Assembly: GCF_014925385.1 (NCBI RefSeq)
Contig: NZ_JACSDK010000009.1
Span: forward strand, 422,022-486,021
DNA: 64,000 nt
Source of the DNA: Pelagibius marinus
GTDB taxonomy: Bacteria > Pseudomonadota > Alphaproteobacteria > Kiloniellales > Kiloniellaceae
Reading direction: 5' to 3'
The translations under genes and the position numbers were made by a program. Of the stretch, positions 51,699 to 59,304 are shown piece after piece. The notes beneath the pieces were generated by a model. That model worked only from the letters and a program-made list of their open reading frames with translations, ran no database searches and was not told where the DNA came from. Position 1 is the first letter of the stretch. Every line of letters starts with the position of its first letter.

Positions 51699-53429
51699 TC
51701 AGTCCCCGGAGGCCTGGCGGGCCCGCGCCGGCGGCCCGGAGAAGACCGGCTGCGGCGCCGGCTGGCCCAACAGGTAGCCCTGGCCCAGGTGGACGCCCAG
51801 GCTGCGCAGCTTGCCGACCTGGTCGTCCAGTTCGACCATCTCGGCGATGGTCTTGATGTTCAGGTCGGCGCAGAGGTCGCAGAGGTTGCGCAGCATCAGG
51901 CTGTCGCGGTCCGAGGACAGCAGGCGGCGGGTGTAGGTGCCGTCGATCTTCACGTAGTCGACCTCCAGCGCGCGCAGGTACTGGAAGGAAGCGGCCCCGG
52001 CGCCGAAGTCGTCCAGGCACATGGAAAAGCCCTGCTTCTTCATGGCGATAAAGACCCGGCTGACCCGTTCCAGGTCGTGCATGCGCGAGGATTCCGTGGC
52101 CTCGAACATCAGGCGCCCGGCCAGGTTGGCGTGCGGGCGCAGCAGCTCCATCAGCGCCTCGACGAAGATGTCGTTCTGCAGCGACAGGCCCGAGAGGTTG
52201 ACCGCCAGGTTGATCGGCGAGCTTTCGGCGCGCTCGGCCATGAAGGCGATGGCGCGGCGGCAGCAGGCCATGTCGAATTCCTGGATCAGGCCCACGTCCT
52301 CGGCAAAGACGATGGTCTGGTAGGGCGACTCGCCGTGGGCGAAGCGGGTCAGCGCCTCGAAGTGGGAGATCTCGCGGTTTTCCAGGTCAACGATGGGCTG
52401 AAAGGCAAAGTCGAAACGGTTGCCGGCCACCACCGCCTTGAAGGCGGCGATGCGGTCCTGGGTCTCCATCACCTGCTCGTGGAAGGAGGCGGCCAGGTTG
52501 TCGGCGGCCAGGTTGGCGGTGCCCTGGGCGGCGACCTTGTTGATGGTGTAGACCAGCGCCTGGGCGGCCTCCTCGCTGGTCAGTTCCTCGGCGGAGGCGG
52601 CGACGGTGGCCTGCTCCACGTTCAGGCCGCTGCCGGTCGGATCGAAGGCGCGAGCCAGCTCGGCCAGCTGGCGGCGCACTTCGCTGCCGATGGCGGCGCC
52701 GGCCTGGTGCACGAAGCCGAAGCGGTTGTCGGCGATGGCGCCCGCGGAGTCGGCATCGACGGCGCCCTCGCGCAGCACATTGCCGGCATCGGCGTAGAAG
52801 GCCTTCCAGCGCTCGCCGCCAAGGCGCTCGCGAAAGCCCGCGGCGCCGACGAATTCGATGAAGGTGATCTCGACGTCCTGGCCGGCGGCCCGCGCCGCCT
52901 CCAGGGTCTCCGTCGCCGCCTCTTCGAAGGCCGCGCGGTTCAGCAGTCCGTTGTCGCTGCGCTGGGCCGTGGCGCGGGCGGACTTGGCCTGGGGGATGTT
53001 GGCCACGGTAATGGTGCAGTAGATGACATCTTCGTGGTCGGGGATGCGGCAGGCGCTGAACACCACCTTGATGGTCGGCGGCAGGCGCCGCTTGCCGTCG
53101 CCCAGCTCACGCTTTGCCGGGCGCACCGAGACCAGGACCGGGCCGCAGCGCTTGCCGGGGGTCAGGTTGCCGATCTTGGAAACCAGCAGGGGGCGGTCCT
53201 CCTCGACGAAGAGGTCGAGCCAGCCCTGGCCGACGACCTCCTGCGGCGAACCGCCGAGCAGCTGGTTGGTGGCCCCCACGGCATAACGGATCAGGCTGTC
53301 GTCGCCCACTTCCAGCAGCAGATCGGAAGCGGCGAAGGCGAAGGCGAGGAAACGGTCGCGCTGCTCGCGAAGCTGCTCGGCTTCGCTGAGAACGAGTTCG
53401 ACGTTCCGGATTTCCTTGGCCTGCACCAT
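51699..53429 (-). CDS. EAL domain protein with PAS-like N-terminus and degenerate GGDEF
   Basis: 576 residues. Residues 1-150 look like a PAS sensor (DLLLEVGDDSLIRYAVGATN, GQGWLDLFVEEDRPLL). Residues about 160-270 align with a GGDEF domain (NGLLNRAAFEEAATETLEAA) but read ADNRFGFV where GGDEF should be, so no cyclase activity is expected. The EAL domain has E358 in FEALTRF, then AVNLSGLS, MFEATESS, LDDFGAGAASF, VKIDG, AEMVE and GQGYLLGQP: all catalytic positions appear kept. It is probably an active c-di-GMP phosphodiesterase controlled by the PAS part. No membrane helix is visible. Confidence 0.87.
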   Translation of the reverse strand: MVQAKEIRNVELVLSEAEQLREQRDRFLAFAFAASDLLLEVGDDSLIRYAVGATNQLLGGSPQEVVGQGWLDLFVEEDRPLLVSKIGNLTPGKRCGPVLVSVRPAKRELGDGKRRLPPTIKVVFSACRIPDHEDVIYCTITVANIPQAKSARATAQRSDNGLLNRAAFEEAATETLEAARAAGQDVEITFIEFVGAAGFRERLGGERWKAFYADAGNVLREGAVDADSAGAIADNRFGFVHQAGAAIGSEVRRQLAELARAFDPTGSGLNVEQATVAASAEELTSEEAAQALVYTINKVAAQGTANLAADNLAASFHEQVMETQDRIAAFKAVVAGNRFDFAFQPIVDLENREISHFEALTRFAHGESPYQTIVFAEDVGLIQEFDMACCRRAIAFMAERAESSPINLAVNLSGLSLQNDIFVEALMELLRPHANLAGRLMFEATESSRMHDLERVSRVFIAMKKQGFSMCLDDFGAGAASFQYLRALEVDYVKIDGTYTRRLLSSDRDSLMLRNLCDLCADLNIKTIAEMVELDDQVGKLRSLGVHLGQGYLLGQPAPQPVFSGPPARARQASGD

Positions 53430-53626
53430 CAGTGCCCTTCCCCGTCCGGCCGGCGGCCGGCCTCTCTGCCGCAGCGGTCCCCCAGAGGATCGTCAGGGAT
53501 CTTCAAGGCGCTCTAACTGGGTCTCCAGAACAATTCTATGGTTCAAACCCTTAGGGCTTGCTTAAAAGGCAAGCCAGGATCAAACCTGCGCTAACAACGC
53601 AGGCTGAGCGTATGTATTTGAAATTA

Positions 53627-54400
53627 TTAGTTTTCTTCTCGCGTGGAAATAAAGCGCAGGCGATCGCCGCGCAACTCCACCGCGCTTAGCCGGCCGCTGG
53701 AGAAGACCCCGCTGTCGACCCCGATGCGGTGGTCCAGGGCGGTCGGCCCTTCGGGCGTGTGGCCGTGGACCACCGTGACCGGGTGCGGCCAGTCCCGGCC
53801 GCTGAGAAACGGTTCGCGGATCCACAGCAGATCCTGCTCCTCCTGCGCCTCCAGCGGGCGCTCGGGGTTGAGCCCGGCGTGGACGAAGACGTAGTCGCCG
53901 ATGCGGTGCTGCAGGGCCAGCCCGCGCAGGAAGTCCAGGCGCCCCGGGCCCAGGCTCTCGCTGAGCGCGGCGACGAGTTCGCCCGGCTCTTCGATGCGCG
54001 CTTCCGGCGCCAGGGTCTTCAGGGTTTCCGCCCCGCCGAAACGCCACCAGTTGAGCAGCCGCGGCAGGCTGACGTCCTCGCCGCTGGCCGCCTCGATGAG
54101 GAAGATCTCGTGGTTGCCGACGAGGCGGATCTCCTCCACCCCCGGCTGGCCGAGGCCCGCCGCCACCAGGTCCAGAGTCTCCAGCGGCTGCCAGCCGCGG
54201 TCGACGTAGTCGCCCAGCCACACCACGGAGACCGCTTCTTCGCCCAGTTCCAGAGCGATGATGCCGGAGATGCGCTCCTGCAGGCTCCAGAGGTGGTCGG
54301 CATGGGCATGCACGTCACCAATGGCGAAGACCGCGCGCCCGGGCGGCAGGGCGCGCGGCGCGGCCTGCCAGGGGGTGGTTTCGGCGACGATGCGTGGCAT
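53627..54400 (-). CDS. Metallophosphatase, serine/threonine phosphatase-like
   Basis: 257 residues. The binuclear metal motifs are complete: AIGDVHAHADHL (GDxHG variant with A in place of G), WLGDYVDRGW, LVGNHEIFL, VFVHAGLNPERP and VVHGHTPEGP. These proteins hydrolyse phosphoesters: phosphoproteins, or dinucleotides as in ApaH-like enzymes. The substrate is unknown. Hairpins at 53552-53572 and 53585-53603 lie downstream. Upstream is the candidate RNA and its terminator. Confidence 0.88.
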   Translation of the reverse strand: MPRIVAETTPWQAAPRALPPGRAVFAIGDVHAHADHLWSLQERISGIIALELGEEAVSVVWLGDYVDRGWQPLETLDLVAAGLGQPGVEEIRLVGNHEIFLIEAASGEDVSLPRLLNWWRFGGAETLKTLAPEARIEEPGELVAALSESLGPGRLDFLRGLALQHRIGDYVFVHAGLNPERPLEAQEEQDLLWIREPFLSGRDWPHPVTVVHGHTPEGPTALDHRIGVDSGVFSSGRLSAVELRGDRLRFISTREEN

Positions 54401-54510
54401 GCAGTCTCCTCGGAGGGGCGCTAGCGCCCCCGAGTGTAGGCGCGCCGCCGGGCCCTTTCAAAGCCCCAGCGAAGCAGAGCTTCGCCAAGCCCCTCACCGC
54501 CGGGCCGCCG

Positions 54511-54551
54511 TGAAGAAAGAAAGGGCCGGCGCCGCGTCAGCGGCGCCGGCC
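54511..54551 (-). terminator. Intrinsic terminator of the candidate small RNA
   Basis: A perfect 12-bp stem (54524-54535 with 54540-54551, loop GTCA on the plus strand) is followed on the minus strand by CTTTCTTTCTTC. The orientation shows that it ends a minus-strand transcript coming from about 54.7 kb. Confidence 0.8.
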
Positions 54552-54718
54552 AAAGGCAACAGGCTTAGGACCTCAACCCCCATAGAGGGAGTGTCAGGGA
54601 GGTTCTCGGAGTACGCCCTACCGAACGATCACCCTCCCCCAGAAGCTAGCGGGAGGACTCGTCCGTAGAGACCACAGTATCGGGGCTCACCGCCCCTTCG
54701 ACCAATAGCACCTTGGTC
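54552..54718 (-). ncRNA. Candidate structured small RNA
   Basis: This interval lies between two minus-strand terminators and has no credible reading frame. It holds several hairpins: CGACCAA/TTGGTCG (54699-54719), GGGGC/GCCCC (54682-54696) and CCTCCC/GGGAGG (54633-54656). A possible promoter is TTGGTC, 18 bases, GATACT (around 54677-54718), which would give a transcript of about 150-160 nucleotides ending at the terminator. It does not match 6S, SRP, RNase P, tmRNA or riboswitch patterns that I know. It could also be a leader of the metallophosphatase gene. The exact 5' end is unknown. Confidence 0.4.
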
Positions 54719-54736
54719 GCATCACCGGTGATGCGG

Positions 54737-54771
54737 GAAGAAAACGAGGCGCGGGGGAAAGCCGCGCCTCG
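54737..54771 (-). terminator. Intrinsic terminator of the small Cys-rich protein gene
   Basis: A 10-bp stem CGAGGCGCGG/CCGCGCCTCG with a 7-base loop is followed on the minus strand by TTTTCTTCC. It lies 78 bases after the stop codon of the gene at 54850. A 16-bp palindrome GCATCACCGGTGATGC (54719-54734) lies just beyond it. Confidence 0.85.
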
Positions 54772-54849
54772 AGGTGGGCAAGGAGGGGAGCAAGTCCCGC
54801 CGGCAACGGCGGGGGGAAGGATTGGGTGGCGGCGCGGGCCGCGCTTGAC

Positions 54850-55176
54850 CTAGCGGGTATTCTTCAGCGTCATGCCGCCGGTGTCGCCACCGCCGTCGCC
54901 GGTCGAGAGGTTCGTGATGTCGGTCCCGGGACGCTTGGTCGAGCGCGTCGCACAGGTGCAGACGTTGATGCCGCTATCGCAGCTGTGCTCGAAGTTGCCG
55001 GTGGTCACGTTGCAGGCCGCCTTGGCCTTCTTCAACGTCGCCCCGCCACACTTCCACTTGCCGTCGTAGAGCGCGCAGGTCGCCGCTTCGGCGGGAGCCG
55101 GGCTCAGCGCCGTACCGATGGCCAGCGCCGACATAACCGCCAGAAGACCGGCGAAGAAAATGCTTCGAAGTTTCAT
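54850..55176 (-). CDS. Small Cys-rich secreted protein of unknown function
   Basis: 108 residues with a Sec signal peptide ending PAEA before ATCALYDG. The 76-residue mature part has six cysteines (ATC, KWKC, AAC, HSC, NVC, TC), which could form three disulfides, and a Gly/Asp-rich tail. No family recognised. GGAGG lies six bases before the ATG. It has its own terminator and a ~400-base upstream gap. Confidence 0.75.
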   Translation of the reverse strand: MKLRSIFFAGLLAVMSALAIGTALSPAPAEAATCALYDGKWKCGGATLKKAKAACNVTTGNFEHSCDSGINVCTCATRSTKRPGTDITNLSTGDGGGDTGGMTLKNTR

Positions 55177-55572
55177 ATCGACCTCCAACTTGAAAATTGA
55201 CTGGTGACAAAAATTTCCCGGCGAACAGGACGCAGGTCGCGCCGGCAGCGAATTCAGTTCAATTAACCGCGCCAACAAATCGCAGAACCCATCGCAAGCG
55301 ATCCGGCCCGGAGAAAAATGTGCTGTGTTCCCCGGCGTCAGCCGCGCAAATCCCGGCGGCTGTGTTCCTGCGCAATGAGATACAGTCAGCCTCGCCAAAG
55401 CGGAAGCCGTGAAGCCACACAAGCGATCTGCAAAATTGCAGCATACCTCCAAGGGAGTAGGCGCCTCGCGGCGCGCCGGACGAACGCGCAGCAGCCTGCG
55501 CCGCCGTGCGAGCGCGCGGCGGTTGATCGTGGTGGTCTGCAACGAAGGTCGCGCGGAAAATCCGCGCCGGGG
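55177..55572. other. About 400 bases with no supported gene
   Basis: The stretch lies between the small Cys-rich protein gene and the end of the copper unit, both on the minus strand. It is less GC-rich than its surroundings near 55180-55330, as expected of a promoter region for the small gene. Open frames exist but show no ribosome site or protein-like composition. No strong -35/-10 pair or hairpin was found. Confidence 0.5.
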
Positions 55573-56148
55573 TCAGGGGCGGGCCGGCTGCTGCCCGTGC
55601 CCGCCGTGGGACGCGCCCCCGCCCGCATCTGCGCCATAGCCGCGCAGCGCGTTGTAGCGCGCCACCTGCTGCGGCGTGAGCAGGGCCTGGGCCGTCAGGT
55701 GCGTGCGCAGGTGGGCGTAGCGCAGCTCACCCTGCAGCGCGCCCAGCGCCGCCAGGCGTTCGCGCAGCTCGCCATCCTCGACCCCGCCGCTGCCGAAGGC
55801 CTGGTCCAGGGCGGCTTCCTGCTTCAGGATCGCAGCGCCCAGGCGCTGCGCCTCGGCCTGCATCTCGCCGAAGAGATCCTCGAAGAGGGCGCGCTGTTCC
55901 GCCGAAAGGCCCAGCGCCGCGCCCAGGTCCAGCACGTGGCGCGGGCCGGGATAGCCGTTCAGTTCCGCAGCCAGAGCCAGCGACATGCCGCGCCCGGCGC
56001 GCAGGTCGTCGACCTGCTGCGGCGACAGCGCCTTGATGTCGCGCGTCTGCCAGCCGGCATAGGGCACGGTGGTCTCCGCGCCGGCGGGCAGTGTCACGGC
56101 AGCCAGCACCGCCAGTCCAAAAAGAGCTGCGAGTCCGTTTCTCTTCAC
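55573..56148 (-). CDS. Periplasmic Spy/CpxP-like (heavy-metal sensor type) protein
   Basis: 191 residues with a signal peptide ending AGA before ETTVPYAG. The helical body has YPGPRHVLDLGAALGLSAEQ, KQEAALDQAF and AQALLTPQQVARYNALRGY, a pattern of Spy/CpxP/ZraP-type proteins, which bind metals or act as periplasmic chaperones. The His/Gly-rich end (GGASHGGHGQQ) may bind metal. The start is a GTG with AGGAGA six bases upstream. It is the last gene of the copper unit, 38 bases after the cytochrome c gene. Confidence 0.78.
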   Translation of the reverse strand: MKRNGLAALFGLAVLAAVTLPAGAETTVPYAGWQTRDIKALSPQQVDDLRAGRGMSLALAAELNGYPGPRHVLDLGAALGLSAEQRALFEDLFGEMQAEAQRLGAAILKQEAALDQAFGSGGVEDGELRERLAALGALQGELRYAHLRTHLTAQALLTPQQVARYNALRGYGADAGGGASHGGHGQQPARP

Positions 56149-56186
56149 ATTGCTTCTCCTGCTTTGATCATTGCTGCGACATCTGG

Positions 56187-56687
56187 TCATTGCTGCGACA
56201 TCTGGTCGTGGCGCGCCCGCACCTCGCGCGGCCAGCGGCTCTTGATATAGGACAGCACCGCCCAGATCTCTTCGTCGCTGAGCGTGCCCTCGTAGCCCGG
56301 CATGTCGCTTTCGTAACCGCCGCCGGCCAGCGCCGCCGGGCCGTACTTGGTCAGCGCGAAGAGCTGCGCCTCGGGATGGTGCCAGGTGTGGCCGTTGACG
56401 TCGTGCGGCGGCGCCGGCAGGCGGCCGTCGGCGCGGCGCTGGCGCCAGTCGGGCTGGCCCTCCAGCTCGGCGCCGTGGCACGACGCACAGTTGGCCGCGT
56501 AGACCTGGGCGCCGAGCGCCACCTTGTCGCGGTCCCCTGGATCCATGCCGGCCCCACCGCCCGAGCCGAAGGGGTTGTAGGTGTAGGCCGCCGCCGCGCC
56601 GAGGGCGATCAGTACGGCCACTGCGATGACGATCACGCGTGATTTCTGCACCTTGGTCCTGCCTGTCGGTTGCTTCTTGCCCGGCAA
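56187..56687 (-). CDS. Membrane-anchored c-type cytochrome
   Basis: 166 residues. A basic N-terminus and one membrane helix (about 17-37) anchor a single-haem cytochrome c domain with CASCH (C67, C70, H71) and the probable distal ligand M129 in YESDMPGYEG. EEIWAVLSYIKSRWP is the usual C-terminal helix. It would carry electrons in the periplasm; within a copper unit it may link copper oxidation or handling to respiration, which is inference. It follows copD by 25 bases. Confidence 0.9.
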   Translation of the reverse strand: MPGKKQPTGRTKVQKSRVIVIAVAVLIALGAAAAYTYNPFGSGGGAGMDPGDRDKVALGAQVYAANCASCHGAELEGQPDWRQRRADGRLPAPPHDVNGHTWHHPEAQLFALTKYGPAALAGGGYESDMPGYEGTLSDEEIWAVLSYIKSRWPREVRARHDQMSQQ

Positions 56688-56712
56688 GCTGCACTTTCCA
56701 GCAAGTGGAAGG

Positions 56713-57594
56713 TCAAGCGGGCGAGAAGGCGGAGGTGAGCAGACCCGTGGCCCCGAGGATCAGCACGACCAGACCCGCCTCCACGGCGATGGAGCGCTGC
56801 AGGCGCCGCCCGGCGTCCGGCGCGCCGGCGGCCAGGGCCGGCACCAGACGCCACTTGTTCAGCGCGGCAAAGCAGAGCAGCAGGCCGACCAGCAGCAGCT
56901 TGGCGAGCAGCAGGCGTCCGTAGGGCGTGGTGAACAGCGGCAAGAGGCCGTCCAGCAGCAGGGCGGCCAGCACCACCCCGGCGGCCAGCAGGCAGGTGAC
57001 CACATAGACCGCCAGGCGACCGAAGCGTTCCATGACCTGGGCCACACGCTGCGGCTCCGGCGCCGTGGCCAGGCGCAGCAGCGGCCAGAGGCTGCCGATC
57101 CAATAGGCCACGGCCAGCAGGTGCAGCATGAGCAGGCCGTGCAGAAGCACGGAGTGGAGATCGTCCTGCACGTGGCCGACGAAGCCGAAGGAGGCGGCGA
57201 CGATGAGGCCGCCGAGGACCGCCGCCGCCAGGCGCAGCGGTCCGAACAACAGCCCCAGCAGCAAAACCGCCATACCGCCGAAGCGCACCCAGACGGCCTC
57301 GCCCGCCGCGGTGCCGGCCACGAGGGTCCAGAGTTCCGGGTCGAAGCCGCCGGCGAGCCCCAGGCCGTTGAGCAGCGCCACCGTGACGTAGAGGGTGCCG
57401 AGGGAGGCCAGCAGGGTCAGGCCGACCAGCAGCAGCAGGTGGCGCTTCACCCCGGCGATCTCCGGTCCGGCAAGCTGGCCGCGGAAGGTGTCGATGAAGG
57501 AGAGGGCGCCGACCGCGGCCAGGGCGGCGCCGTAGGCCAGCACCTTGGCGCCCAGGTTGACCGCCTCGACCGGGGAAAGGGAGAGTTCAACCAC
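56713..57594 (-). CDS. copD: Copper resistance protein CopD family
   Basis: 293 residues with about eight membrane helices. CopD features are LGAKVLAYGAALAAVGALSF at the start and conserved His residues in FVGHVQDDLHSVLLHGLLMLHLLAVAYWIG (two segments), which are likely metal ligands in the membrane. It is thought to move copper across the inner membrane, receiving it from CopC. It starts 12 bases after copC. Confidence 0.9.
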   Translation of the reverse strand: MVELSLSPVEAVNLGAKVLAYGAALAAVGALSFIDTFRGQLAGPEIAGVKRHLLLLVGLTLLASLGTLYVTVALLNGLGLAGGFDPELWTLVAGTAAGEAVWVRFGGMAVLLLGLLFGPLRLAAAVLGGLIVAASFGFVGHVQDDLHSVLLHGLLMLHLLAVAYWIGSLWPLLRLATAPEPQRVAQVMERFGRLAVYVVTCLLAAGVVLAALLLDGLLPLFTTPYGRLLLAKLLLVGLLLCFAALNKWRLVPALAAGAPDAGRRLQRSIAVEAGLVVLILGATGLLTSAFSPA

Positions 57595-57606
57595 CGGCGG
57601 CGGCCG

Positions 57607-57999
57607 TCACTGGGCGGGCACGATGGCAAAGCTGAAGGCGCCGTCGACCGGGTGGCCGTCGGCCGAGAGCGCGCGCCATTCCACCCGATAGGCGCCGGCC
57701 TCCAGCGACGGCAGCTCGATGCGGCGTTCCTTGGCGGCCTCGATGCTGCGCTTGCCGGGCAAATCGACCTCGCTGTCGGCGCCGTCGTAGAGGCGCACCG
57801 CGGTCAGCCGCACCGGCTGCGCGAAGACGAAGTTCAGGGATTCGGGGGCTTCGCTAAGCTCGCTGCCGTTCGCCGGCATGATCTTGGGCCCCTTGGAGTG
57901 GGCCAGGCCGGATTCGCCCGGCAGACAGAAGGCGGCGGCCAGGGCGGCGACGGCGGCAAAACGGATGGCAAGCTTCTTCCACAGCAGGTTGGACAGCAT
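57607..57999 (-). CDS. copC: Copper-binding protein CopC
   Basis: 130 residues. A signal peptide ends GLA before HSKGPKI, so H34 becomes the N-terminal histidine of the mature protein, the usual Cu(II) ligand. The other Cu(II) ligands are in SADGHPVDG (D114, H116). The Ig-like body has KIMPANGSELSEAPESLNFV. Cu(I) Met clusters of some CopC are absent. It is the first gene of copC-copD-cytochrome c-Spy-like. The ATG at 57999 has GGAG 11 bases upstream; in-frame codons further upstream are less likely. Confidence 0.9.
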   Translation of the reverse strand: MLSNLLWKKLAIRFAAVAALAAAFCLPGESGLAHSKGPKIMPANGSELSEAPESLNFVFAQPVRLTAVRLYDGADSEVDLPGKRSIEAAKERRIELPSLEAGAYRVEWRALSADGHPVDGAFSFAIVPAQ

Positions 58000-58222
58000 C
58001 GGGACAGGCGCTCCTTCTTGGCCTTTGGAGGTCAGAACGGCGGCAGAGTATCTAAATTCCAGTAAAGGGACGGTCAAGAACCCGTCGAGCCGCGGTTGGG
58101 TTAACGGAATTTAAGAAACCTCGTGGTTTGCTGACCGCGAAATGAGGTAACAGCCGAGGCGTCCGGAGGGCGTCACCCGGCGCACCCCGTCAGCTGCTGA
58201 CGCAAGCAACGGAGACATTCTT

Positions 58223-59278
58223 TTGAGCCACACGACGGTCCAGCCCGCGCAGACCCCGTCGATCGAGGGGCAGCAGGACTATCCGGTGGATTTCATCCAT
58301 ATCGGCCTGGCCAAGTGCGCGAGCACCTATCTTCAGCAGCTCTGGTTCGACGACACGACGTACCACCTGCTCGATTCGTCGCCCATCGTGAGGGCCCTTC
58401 GCACCGTCGCCGAGAGAAGCGCCGGCCAGACCATTCAGTTCAAGGCCCCGCCGAGAGTCCTGCGGAAACACAACGTACTCTCTTCGGAAGGGCTCACTTG
58501 GGGCTGGCTCAATCATCCGGAGAAGCAGGCCGCCATCAAGCCGTTGCAGGAATTGGCGGCCAGGGTGTTGGGAGAAGGCCGGCTTTCGGGCCGGGTCCTG
58601 ATCATCGTCCGCGATCCGGTCGCCCTGTTGCGCGCCGTACACGAGCAAACCATCAAGGAAGGCGGCCACGCCTCCTATGCCGAGTTCCTCGGCGTCCAGC
58701 GCAAGCTGTGCGAGGCGATTCTCGACCTGCGCTTCATGATCGACACCTTTCAGAAGTACTGGGACAGCATCGTCGTTCTCTCGGCGGACGAACTGAGGAA
58801 TGCCCCGGAAGACTTCTGGGCCAAATACGCCGCCCGCCTTTCGATGCCCGAGCCGTCAAAAGAGACCCTTGCACAGCTCAACGGACCGGGCGCGTCCCTG
58901 AACAAGAGCCTTGGCAACAGAACGCCGCTCCTGGCGCAGTTGAACCGCTTCGCCACGGCGGCAACGGACTGCTACGAAAGCCTCAGCGAATACAAGGCTT
59001 TGTGCGGCCCGGAGTATGAGCGCATGAAGCCTTTTGTCGACGTCTACATGAAAGGGCTCAACAGGCGCCTCGTCGAGTTCGCAAGCGATGAAGCGCTTCA
59101 GCCGGTCACCGCCCTGCTCGCCCCCAATGACGTCGCCGCGGAGGAGGTCTTCGTCGACCAGGCTTTGCACGACTGGATCGAGACGCAGTATTTGCAGCCT
59201 CTCGAAGGCCTCTCGACGATCCCCGAAGAACTGCTTTCACAGTATCGCCGGTCGCTGGCCGCCGCCCTTAAACCCTAA
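58223..59278 (+). CDS. Sulfotransferase-like protein
   Basis: 351 residues. The N-terminal FIHIGLAKCASTYLQQLW resembles the 5'-phosphosulfate loop of PAPS-dependent sulfotransferases (usual form GxxKxGTT/ST), and RVLIIVRDPVALLRAVHEQ resembles the 3'-phosphate-binding segment. No membrane helix or signal. The acceptor is unknown; surface glycans or lipids are common targets. The start is a TTG with GGAGA upstream. The C-terminal half is divergent from well-known members. No PAPS synthesis genes are nearby. Confidence 0.72.
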   Translation: MSHTTVQPAQTPSIEGQQDYPVDFIHIGLAKCASTYLQQLWFDDTTYHLLDSSPIVRALRTVAERSAGQTIQFKAPPRVLRKHNVLSSEGLTWGWLNHPEKQAAIKPLQELAARVLGEGRLSGRVLIIVRDPVALLRAVHEQTIKEGGHASYAEFLGVQRKLCEAILDLRFMIDTFQKYWDSIVVLSADELRNAPEDFWAKYAARLSMPEPSKETLAQLNGPGASLNKSLGNRTPLLAQLNRFATAATDCYESLSEYKALCGPEYERMKPFVDVYMKGLNRRLVEFASDEALQPVTALLAPNDVAAEEVFVDQALHDWIETQYLQPLEGLSTIPEELLSQYRRSLAAALKP

Positions 59279-59304
59279 GCCCTCGAGCCCCAGGCCCCTC
59301 AACC

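Noticed and set aside
54552..54718. Assignment of the candidate RNA to 6S, SRP, RNase P, tmRNA or hammerhead ribozyme
   Set aside because: The conserved bases of those families (for example the SRP GGAAG loop region, the RNase P GAAAGUCCGGGC core, the hammerhead CUGANGA/GAAA) are absent.
58095..58115. Possible CtrA box in the gap before the sulfotransferase-like gene
   Set aside because: The spacing is TTAA-N6-TTAAG, not TTAA-N7-TTAAC.
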